Origin: Ancylostoma caninum
Taxonomy: Eukaryota > Nematoda > Chromadorea > Rhabditida > Ancylostomatidae
Reading direction: 5' to 3'
NCBI GenBank assembly: GCA_037903475.1
Contig: JBAJFG010000172.1
Span: forward strand, 3,650,001 to 3,714,000
DNA: 64,000 nt
The notes beneath the pieces are model-generated. The model ran no database searches, was not told the origin of the DNA, and saw only the letters and a list, made by a program, of their open reading frames with translations. Of this stretch, positions 33,942 to 42,822 are shown in pieces. The position numbers were made by a program, and so were the translations under genes. Numbering within the stretch: position 1 is the stretch's first letter; each line of letters starts with the position of its first letter.

Positions 33942-36327
33942 TCATGACTTATAATAACGGGCTTACTTTGTGTGTCACGTGTGTGTGTGTGTGTGTGTAG
34001 AACGAAATTCGAGGGCGTGGCTTAGAGTGGTGCCGACCACTCCACCGTTACATGAAGGGTGCGCCGGCGCCCAAAGTGGGGGAGACGGGTCCACTGCTGT
34101 GATAAGGGTGCACCGGCGCCCAAAGTGGTGGGAGACGGGTCCACTGCTGTGATAAGGGTGCGCCGGCGCCCAAAGTGGGGGAGACGGGTCCACTGCTGTG
34201 ATAAGGGTGCGCCGGCGCCCAAAGTGGGGGAGACGGGTCCACTGCTGTGATAAGGGTGCGCCGGCGCCCAAAGTGGGGGGAGACGGGTCCACTGCTGTGA
34301 TAAGGGTGCGCCGGCGCCCAAAGTGGGGGAGACGGGTCCACGGCTGTGATAAGGGTGCGCCGGCGCCCAAAGTGGGGGGAGACGGGTCCACTGCTGTGAT
34401 AAGGGTGCGCCGGCGCCCAAAGTGGGGGGAGACGGGTCCACGGGTGATAAGACGGGTCCACTGCTGTGATAAGGGTGCGCCGGCGCCCAAAGTGGGGGGA
34501 GACGGGTCCACGGCTGTGATAAGGGTGCGTCCGGCGCCCAAAGTGGGGGGAGACGGGTCCACGGCTGTGATAAGGGTGCGTCCGGCGCCCAAAGTGGGGG
34601 AGACGGGTCCACGGCTGTGATAAGGGTGCGTCCGGCGCCCAAAGTGGGGGGAGACGGGTCCACTGCTGTGATAAGGGTGCGCCGGCGCCCAAAGTGGGGG
34701 AGACGGGTCCACTGCTGTGATAAGGGTGCGCCGGCGCCCAAAGTGGGGGGAGACGGGTCCACGGCTGTGATAAGGGTGCGCCGGCGCCCAAAGTGGGGGA
34801 GACGGGTCCACTGCTGTGATAAGGGTGCGCCGGCGCCCAAAGTGGGGGGAGACGGGTCCACGGCTGTGATAAGGGTGCGCCGGCGCCCAAAGTGGGGAGA
34901 CGGGTCCACTGATAAGGGTGCTGTGGGGGGAACTGTGATAAGGGTGCACCGGCGCCCAAAGTGGGGGGAGACGGGTCCACGGCTGTGATAAGGGTGCGGG
35001 CGCCCAAAGTGGGGGGAGACGGGTCCACTGCTGTGATAAGGGTGCACCGGCGCCCAAAGTGGGGGAGACGGGTCCACTGCTGTGATAAGGGTGCGGGCGC
35101 CCAAAGTGGGGGGAGACGGGTCCACTGCTGTGATAAGGGTGCACCGGCGCCCAAAGTGGGGGGAGACGGGTCCACGGCTGTGATAAGGGTGCACCGGCGC
35201 CCAAAGTGGGGGGAGACGGGTCCACTGCTGTGATAAGGGTGCGCCGGCGCCCAAAGTGGGGGGAGACGGGTCCACGGCTGTGATAAGGGTGCGCCGGCGC
35301 CCAAAGTGGGGGGAAACGGGTCCACGGCTGTGATAAGGGTGCGCCGGCGCCCAAAGTGGGGGGAGACGGGTCCACTGCTGTGATAAGGGTGCACGGCGCC
35401 CAAAGTGGGGGGAGACGGGTCCACTGTTCTGATAAGGGTGCACCGGCGCCCAAAGGGAGGGGAGACGGGTCTACTGCTGTGATAAGGGTGCACGGCGCCC
35501 AAAGTGGGGGGAGACGGGTCTACTGCTGTGATAAGGGTGCACGGCGCCCAAAGTGGGGGGAGACGGGTCCACTGTTGTGATAAGGGTGCAAGGGAGGGGA
35601 GACGGGTCTACTGCTGTGATAAGGGTGCACGGCGCCCAAAGTGAGGGGAGACGGGTCCACTGCTGTGATAAGGGTGCACCGGCGCCCAAAGGGAGGGGAG
35701 ACGGGTCTACTGCTGTGATAGGGGTGCGCCTGCGCTCAAAAGTGGAGGAGCGCCTGAAAATATAGCTACCGATGCAGAAGGGGTGCGCCGGTGTCCACTA
35801 CTCATGGAAATGTCATGAGTTAGGTCTATATTTGTTAAATCGATTCGATGGCGTCTTACATCAATCGTTAAAAAAAGTAGATGTCGGACCACTGCGCGGA
35901 TTAGTATGCAATCCGTGTGAATCCTTCCTCCTTACGTCCTCCTCCGCGTTCTTCCCTTCTCATTTGTTCATGAACACACCGCACCCTCCACTTTTATATG
36001 TTCTAACTGACTCTTATCACTTGACCAGTTATAACAAACAAAGGATGATAGACCATTTTCTGCGGTCAATCCAGGTTGAACCGGTTATACATAGTTACAA
36101 GAAGCTTTCCAGTTGAGCAAATGATGAAATTGCTTCCAGAAGGTTAATCCTCTTTGATAAGTGCATTTTTACATGAGAAAAAGCAATGGAAAGGGTGTGG
36201 GACACATCATAGCAAAAATATGGAATAGCTGTGACTTTATTTGAATGAAGAAGGGATGAAGCCATGCGAGCGAAGCGAGCATTAGGAAAAGTCTGGAAGT
36301 CCGGCGTCAGCCGGACGGCCAGACTGG
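33942..36327 (+). mobile_element. Helitron-type non-autonomous element, copy 2
   Basis: It starts TCATGACTTATAATAACG directly after the CTGG of copy 1 and ends at CTGG (36327), followed by T. The last 601 bp (35727-36327) are colinear with 33341-33941 at a constant offset of 2386, without net indels and with few substitutions. The 5' part has a (GT)n tract near 33976-33998. Confidence 0.82.
34056..35727. repeat. 49/50-bp minisatellite inside Helitron copy 2
   Basis: About 33 units of the same minisatellite, more homogeneous than copy 1 (dominant variant CACTGCTGTGAT, with GGGTGCGCCGGCGCCC). Shorter deviant units lie near 34440, 34905 and 35590. Confidence 0.95.
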
Positions 36328-36471
36328 TATATTATATAAGACTACCTCTACTGGGTGGTAGTCCTCTCCTGTTTTAAAGAATCATTCATTCACTTTTTAT
36401 TCTAATCGTATTTTAGCAGCAATACAAGCGAATAAGCAAACAACGTCTTCTAAACCAAGAGAGTAAGTGCT

Positions 36472-36879
36472 TCAGAATCCCAGTACATCCGCTATCGCAT
36501 CTGCTTCGTCATTCAGAACGGAATGTGTTGTTGGCAAAGGCTTTGCTCCTTTTTTGGTAGTCTTATGTGCAGGCGACGGCGACGACGACAACGGCGACTT
36601 CGACAACGGCGACTTCGGCGGCGACGACGACGACAACGACGACGATGACGTCATTCTTGCTGCACCACCTTCTCCAGACATTATAATGTATACAGCTGAA
36701 ATTTGTGTGAATAGGTAATAAGTTGAAGCGCTCCTGAAACTTATGAACTAACGTATTGCTATAGCACATATCGCAAGAACGGATAGTACAGCTACACCAA
36801 CGAAAATCCAGCATTTCTTCCGTGAACGCTTCCCTCCGCTTTCTCCTTCGTCCACGTTAGGTTCAGGCTCTTCTCCCAT
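36472..36879 (-). CDS. Small single-pass membrane protein with Ser/Pro tail (member 1)
   Basis: Two exons: 36879-36753 (phase 1 donor) and 36695-36472, 116 residues. The acidic N-terminus MGEEPEPNVDEGESGG is followed by the basic stretch KRSRKKC and one hydrophobic helix (IFVGVAVLSVLAICAIAI). A low-complexity tail (TSSSSLSSSSPPKSPLSKSP) follows, then the end LNDEADAIADVLGF. There is no signal peptide; a type II or tail-out single-pass topology is likely (inference). The Ser run is written by a GAC/TCG trinucleotide tract, so its length may vary. A shared promoter block links it to the genes at 37241-37430 and 41342-41482. I do not recognise the family. Confidence 0.65.
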
Positions 36880-36949
36880 AGTAGAATACTTGAGGGCTGA
36901 GCACCCAGGACAATAGGCTGCGCACAACTACTGAACCTTACTACCAGCG

Positions 36950-37016
36950 AGGTCCTATTTATATGCTGTACTCACTGATCATCATGTAGGACTGTGAGAT
37001 AGGCGAGTCGCATGTC
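36950..37016 (-). promoter_or_regulatory. Shared promoter of the small membrane protein family
   Basis: On the minus strand GCGACTCGCCTATCT lies about 35 bases upstream of the TATA-like CATATAAATAGG. Member 2 has GCGAATCGCCTATCT before TATATAAATG (near 37510-37565). Member 3 (+) has GCGAGTCGCTTATCC before CATAAATAAG (near 41212-41270). The 5' leader TGGTAGTAAGGTTCAG is shared by members 1 and 3. Confidence 0.6.
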
Positions 37017-37240
37017 AACAAACAACAAGTGGATGCGGTAAGGGCAATTAACGTGCGTCAAACGCACGCATCCAGTGTAAACTGCTCATATCGTGAATGA
37101 ATTATGCTTTCGATTCACTGCGTCCATGAAAATCACCATCAGAACATTTATCGGAATTGCGGCGAAGCGTAACAAAGCTTCAGACAATCTACGAATATTC
37201 ATTCACCTCTTGTTTAATTCTTCGTTGATCCGTCCTTACC

Positions 37241-37430
37241 CTACGTAACGAAGGCTGAAATATGTGAATAAGCGAGGCTTCGGGGTATTTTCGTGAAATA
37301 TTAACTCACGTATTGCGACAGCAAATACGGCAAGACCAGCTATTGCCAATACGGCGGTTAATAGCCACCACATCGACGGTTCCTCCCGTCTTGCGCCTCG
37401 TCCTTGCTCGACATCAGAATCATCTTCCAT
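37241..37430 (-). CDS. Small single-pass membrane protein (member 2, short)
   Basis: Exon 1 is 37430-37310 and encodes an acidic head MEDDSDVEQGRGARREE and one hydrophobic helix (WWLLTAVLAIAGLAVFAVAI). It ends at the same phase 1 ATAC|GT donor as member 1. Splicing to 37254 gives only four more codons before TAG, so the Ser/Pro tail and the DEAD.IA..LGF end of member 1 are missing (44 residues). If the intron were retained, translation would continue 22 codons. Either a truncated functional micro-membrane protein or a decaying copy. Confidence 0.5.
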
Positions 37431-38554
37431 GATAACTGAGTAATTGAGGCTGTAACCCTCAGCACAAGTCAACTGAAAATGAGTGTTACTATCAGATGAA
37501 TTTCATTTATATACACACTTACTGGTTATCTCTCAAAAGTGTAAGATTTAAGATAGGCGATTCGCCTACCAATAAACATGGAATGAATCTGGTAACGGTA
37601 AACTATGCAAACATCTCAATGTATGTATGTATATATGTATGTCGCAGCGGTAATGAGTAGATCCAAACCGGAGGTTAACGGAGTTTCTACTTCTAAAACC
37701 TTCAGTGGTCTCCTTCCAAGCCCAAATCCATCCACCTACAATTGATTACCCACTCATTCACCACCTAAAACCGTTTCTAGACTCCTTCAGAATGCCCAGG
37801 GTAAGAGTACTGACTGCCTTGTAAATGATGGGTAATTTTGAGAGCTGTTAACACTTCACTCTTGGCAATTTCATATATGCGTGCGGCTTAGGGCTGGGAA
37901 TCCTAAATTCACGAACGTGCAAACCAGGTTAGGAAACCAACCTTTGTTCAACCTGAATCCACACATTCTCTTTCGTAACCAGTAAGGCTAGCCACAGTTG
38001 TTTTGTTCGGTAAGGGTGTCATGAAGTCTAGCTCAGTTCTCCCATTTCATCGTAGTTTTGTGGACAACAAGTTAATATCATGACATTGGTGGGAAACCTA
38101 GTGGCTTACCCAGTGGGTAGCGAGACGTTGCCCACCTCTTCGACCATGGAAACTTCGAATGCATTCACGTAGATGTTATCCGCGTCACTCTTGCTATCCG
38201 TATACCAGAGGCTCAGAGGATTGATTACCTAGGTAAAGCCCCCTCTCCATCACACTTACTCCTCGTTACCTTTCGTAGCACATTTGCCCCGCATAATCTC
38301 AATGATGTATCCAGGTCCAGGAATCTCAACTTTTCTTCAGCGGTATTAAAATTGGTTAAATCTTTTTAAGGCGTTAAATTCTTCCATGTTGAGCCATCAT
38401 ACGGATTTTTGAGATTTCTGCTGCTGTTACAAAAAAATATGTTCATAAGAAATCTACATGCACTGTGTCTTCTTCAGAATTCATCACTACAGATACACTT
38501 CAACGGATGGATCCTTTATTTCTGGCACATATGGAGAATTCAGTTTTGATCACA
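37431..38554. other. Intergenic
   Basis: Contains the member 2 promoter (37510-37565) and single CCCAGGGTAA repeat ends near 37795; no further gene seen. Confidence 0.45.
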
Positions 38555-39909
38555 TTAGAACTTCTTGGGTGCACAGCAGACGCATTGTACAGCCTTACTG
38601 TTGCTGTTCTAAAATGAAACATGCATCAGATTTCTATTGCAGATGCGGAAAAGAAGGTCGAGCTTACGTCTGGGTGATCGTCGTGGCGGCGGAAGTCCAT
38701 GTCGGGATCGAATACGAACAGAGCACCAACGATATCATTCTGGAACACGGCATTTGGTTCATTCTGTTAAAGGAGAATATACCAGGCCAATTTAGTCTTT
38801 TCTTGGAATATTTTTTTTATTAATAATAGTTTATAGGAACAGCCAAATCCTTGCAAGAGTCCAATTTTTGACACCATATCACAACTTTGACACCTCTTTA
38901 CAGTAGCGGACTTTTCCGACGTACAGTCTGGGTTAAGTGTTGGACTTCCAGTCGTGCACCTACCATGTTCGTGTTCCCATTGGTCCTGCTGGCCACCTTA
39001 CAGCATGTGTTGCAAGCTTCCCACGAGAACACCGCGGTGTATCGGCATGACTGGCGCTCGAACTTGCGAAGGCGGTGTCCATGATGGTGATGGTGTCGGT
39101 CGTGATCTGGAGACAGGACAATTACTTCCATTTTGGCAGAGATCCTCAAGGAAGCAGTGGTTTGAATTTTTCACCTTTGTGGTGTCTCCTGGCTCCGACG
39201 AGGGGGAAGGACGCATGCACAGAGCAATAGGCCACTGCAAGAAATTACTCTGGATTTCTAAGCATTTTTATGGATCAACATCATAAATATGTCTTGACGA
39301 AGATATGCTAAATAAGCCATCCAGGATCATGAGCCTCTCCCTATAGCTCAGCAGAAGGGCTTTTTTTTTACGTACCGTCGTATGTCGGCAAAGCAAATGG
39401 CGGCATCATTAGTTGCGGCTGATAGAACGGCTGCTGGTATGAAGATTGTTGATATGCTGGCTGCTCGTATCTATAAAAAGCTTTCTGAATCCTTAAAGAC
39501 ACAATAAGAACCGAAAAATTCCAGGAAAACGTTCGTCAGTGAAGAGCTGCCTGTGGGTTACTGTCTTACCCATAGCTGGAGTCTGACTGCGCTGGGGAGA
39601 AGTATCCAGCGGCTGTTTCTTCCTTGATATTCTGAAACAACGTAGCTCTAAAGACTTGATTAGGCCGTAAGGGATAGGAAAGTCTGTAGCATAGGAGCAT
39701 AGGCCTAAGAGTGCAGCCTGACCACAGGTCAGGCCTTAGCAACGATCTTATGTCGCCTTAGAGAGGGTTACCCATGACGTTAACAGGATTTTTGTGAATT
39801 TGATGACCACTTAATGAAAAAAGAGGTACAGCTGGCACAAATGCTGACCTACCTCTTCAGAGTTGGCGCAATATGCAGCCAGAAGAACAAGAAGTACAAG
39901 GCGCTGCAT
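38555..39909 (-). CDS. Secreted His/Cys-rich protein, unnamed family (member 2)
   Basis: Six exons on the minus strand: 39909-39853, 39631-39570, 39470-39376, 39106-38964, 38763-38668 and 38608-38555, about 168 residues with all phases consistent. Order: signal peptide MQRLVLLVLLAAYCANSEE, Tyr/Gln-rich YEQPAYQQSSYQQPFYQ, His cluster DHDRHHHHHGHR, Cys module SCRYTAVFSWEACNTCCK, VGALFVFDPDMDF, and the end VQCVCCAPKKF-stop. It matches member 1 module by module but lacks the long Pro-rich tail and the CDGGRDC exon. An alternative exon 5 start at 38739 would remove eight residues. Likely an extracellular, possibly metal-binding product (inference). TATA box and spacing are like member 1. Confidence 0.78.
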
Positions 39910-39939
39910 GTGGAAGTGCATCGTGGTACTGTTGATCCG

Positions 39940-39950
39940 CTTTTATACGC
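39940..39950 (-). promoter_or_regulatory. TATA box of His/Cys gene 2
   Basis: GCGTATAAAAGC on the minus strand, about 35 bases upstream of the ATG and matching that of member 1. Confidence 0.7.
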
Positions 39951-40869
39951 TAGAAGTCAGCCGCGACGTGATATCACTGTGGGAAACACAGTCGGCGTGG
40001 GATGCAGCAGGGAAACACAGCAAAAAAAAATCAGCTGATCATCTATTCTCTGCATGATATAGCGGAATTTCAACAGAAGCATTGCGTACTAGGGAGTCCC
40101 TTGGCTCATTTGCTCATCCTGATTCATCCACAGCCATAGATCCACAATTTGGGTGAGGCATTTAGATGGATAGTGTCCATGGATGGGCTTGGACCCTGGG
40201 ATGAAGATGTATGGCGTGAAGTTCCGGAAGATTCAGTTTGAAAACTATAACTTAATACAATGCCGAGCACAAGGAGTGTTGGAGTTCGGAAATTCATTCA
40301 TACCTGAGGCCGTATCCGAGAAAGTTGGATATATGGGTCAGATGGGATAAAGCGGGAAAAGGAGTTGTGGATACTCAATCCTGCATTCCAAGAATGCTTA
40401 TAAGTCGTCGAAAATGCCAATCCGCACGAAGTCATCTGGATAAATGAGATGAACGAGGGATTTTTTTTCTCAAAATTGTCCTTGCTCCCAATAGGCTATG
40501 GTTTCGAAGCCATAAAATTCATTCTAAGCGAGATTTTGATGTTTTGCACCACAATCTTGGTTGTGCCATTGCCGCTGCCTCTAGCACACATCCGACTACA
40601 TTGGACATTGCCATGTAATTTTTTGTGAAAATTATAAAATTTGAATCCTCAACATGTGAGTGATTCGCCAATAATTGAAATTTCTTAAAATGGTGTAAAA
40701 TGGTGCCAATATAGGCAAAATAATCCGGAAGAAAGGTGAGTTTTTCCCTCGAAATTCGCAATTTTTCGCTCAGTGTGAACATGTTGGAACATGTGTTGAT
40801 ACCACAAAAATTTACCCATCGTTAATTCGGGCGTCAATACGTTAACCCTGGGTATTCTCAATGATACAT
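39951..40869. other. Intergenic, nothing recognised
   Basis: No gene seen; a TGCATCA-type repeat end (CCCTGGGTATTCTCAATGAT) lies near 40845. Confidence 0.4.
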
Positions 40870-41103
40870 CCACAGTGGGCGTCGATAGCGGTGGCCTCTC
40901 CGCGGCACGAGAGGAACGCCGCGCAACCGCGCCGCGCGCCCCGTAACCAATGTCTTCCGCTGCTCTTATGCTATTTCTGGCAGCTTTTCTACCCGATTTT
41001 AAGGATTTTCGACCAAATCGGGGAGAAAAGCCCGATTGCGCAGCGTCCTTGTGTCCCTTGCGCAGAGACCGCGGATGGGCCATCGCCATCGACGTCCACT
41101 GTA
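40870..41103. mobile_element. MITE family 1, copy 2
   Basis: CACAGTGGGCGTCGATAGCG on the left faces GCCATCGACGTCCACTGTA on the right. Interior CGCAACCGCGCCGCGCGCCC and CTACCCGATTTTAAGGATTT are shared with the copies at 7171 and 45461. Confidence 0.85.
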
Positions 41104-41341
41104 GACCTTGGTCCATAACTTTGAATATCTTAGGGTATTTATTCTTGCCGAAGACATGTTATGTAGCATTTTGCCACTGCCACATCCACTTGCTGTTTGT
41201 CGCTATGATATGCGAGTCGCTTATCCCACAGCTCCAGATGATAACCGATGGGTACAGTACATAAATAAGACCTAACTGGTAGTAAGGTTCAGTTGCTACT
41301 CAGCCTATTGTCCTGGGTGCTCAAGCCTCAAGTTTTCTACT

Positions 41342-41482
41342 ATGGGAGGCATTACAATGTCCGGAGGGTCAAAAAAAGTGACGTCGTCGTCGCCGCTGCC
41401 GTCGTCGCCGTCTCCGGAAGAGAAAAGCACTTCAACTCTGAATGATGAAGCAGATGAGATAGCTCATCTACTGGGATTCTGA
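41342..41482 (+). pseudogene. Internally deleted copy of small membrane protein (member 3)
   Basis: A 46-codon frame begins MGGITMSGG, continues SSSPLPSSPSPEE and ends LNDEADEIAHLLGF-stop, matching the end LNDEADAIADVLGF of member 1. The promoter and 5' leader are conserved, but the acidic head, the membrane helix and the intron are gone. The deletion runs from codon 2 to just before the MSGEG of exon 2 and keeps the frame. It may be a cytosolic mini-protein or a pseudogene. It lies in inverted orientation 4.5 kb from member 1. Confidence 0.6.
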
Positions 41483-42821
41483 ACCAGCTACTCTCTTCGT
41501 TTAAATGGCGTTGTCTCCTTAATCGATTGTATTGCTAGTAAAATACGGTTAGAATAAAGAATAATGAATGATGACTCGAAACACTAGACAGCAAAGCGGT
41601 TGCCCACGGTTGTGTTGTTACTTCCAGCTATTTCACATTTCCAAAACTCATGGATGTATTCAGGGTATCCAGGATTTCGTTTTCAGCATGTTTAGGATCT
41701 TTAGAGGTCCGTTTTCACAGACCCTTAAGTGAAAAAAAAAGTTGGCAGAAGCCTATATCCTCATTAAAGATATTCGTCATATTTGTGTTCAACAAATAGT
41801 ACTCTGCTAGGCACGTCTTCACAAAGAAGTGAATTCAGACTTGAAGTAGAAGTAGAGAAGTTAAAACAAAAAAGTAATGCAGTCAGTAGCCTGGAACTCT
41901 GCGCATAATCATCTTCAATTTCTTATAGAACCCCGCCTTATTCTTGACAGTCCAATAGGAAAAGCAAAAGATGTGGCGTAGTCAAAGGTACAGTCTATAG
42001 TTACTAGACGGTGCAAAAATTCTAGGACCCTTGGTTGTAACTCGTTGTTAATTGTCGTTTTGGTTGTAGCGGTCGTGTGGTCCAGCAACTGTCTGAATTA
42101 TCTACTATTTACACGATTTTCGGCTGGGCTTACATCTCAACATTGCCAAGTTTTAAAGGCAGCACGTGTTCGAATCTTCGTGCTTGAGATTTTGCTGGAT
42201 TTTGGGACTAAAGGACTTAGAACACATAACCAACAGTGAAATAACGCTAAAAACACGAGAAATTCACGAAACCGAGGTGCTGTTTCCCATGCAACTAAGC
42301 GAGCTCCGTTTGACACTTGTAGGTCCCGTCACGCAGAAGTAACCCGCGTTGGGCATGACATGTAGTCGCGTCGCACGCGCGACAAACACGATCATCCAGT
42401 ATAAATTACCCTTTGGTTAACCTGCACGCGAGTCTCGTAGGCCTGGCACTTGGAAATCCTCATAGCCTCTCTCGTGTCCTAACACGTACAAAGCCGATCC
42501 TAGACGCGTCAAAGTGTATGTATTAACTCGTTAAAATGTAAGCTAACTCGTTAAACTCCACGTAATGCGTGTCAGAACATGTCACAACAGGTGATCAGCT
42601 TTATAGTGGGGCTCGAAACGGATCTGAAACAAGGATAACCTTTTTACATTTTGCTTTTACAATTTCGAATAAATTAAATTGAATTTCTCTGCTTTTGAGG
42701 TCCAGTTTCCGTTGTTCAATGTTCCTTCTTCCTATTTATTTTCTATGTACAAACTCCGAATTCCGAAGAAGTGAAATTAGAATTATTCATAGAAAACTTA
42801 CGCTATTTCCTCATTTCAGAA
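41483..42821. other. Intergenic upstream of DUF229 gene A
   Basis: No coding chain or repeat with clear ends found. Confidence 0.4.
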
Positions 42822-42822
42822 A
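42812..42822 (+). promoter_or_regulatory. Probable trans-splice acceptor of DUF229 gene A
   Basis: ATTTCAGAAATG places a consensus nematode 3' splice site two bases before the initiator. Gene B has ATTCCAGAAATG at 57431. With no upstream cis exon visible this suggests spliced-leader addition (inference). Confidence 0.55.

Noticed and set aside
31231..35502. Very long minus-strand frames (up to 736 codons) rich in Pro, Trp and His
   Set aside because: They coincide exactly with the 49/50-bp minisatellites, are open in all three phases, and start and stop with the arrays.
31245..35727. CRISPR-like array
   Set aside because: Units are contiguous 49/50-bp repeats without unique spacers, in a eukaryotic genome.
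36467..36814. Asp-rich + strand frame and a second minus frame over the GAC/TCG tract
   Set aside because: Frames of a trinucleotide run antisense or out of phase to the small membrane protein, whose two-exon frame is supported by paralogues.
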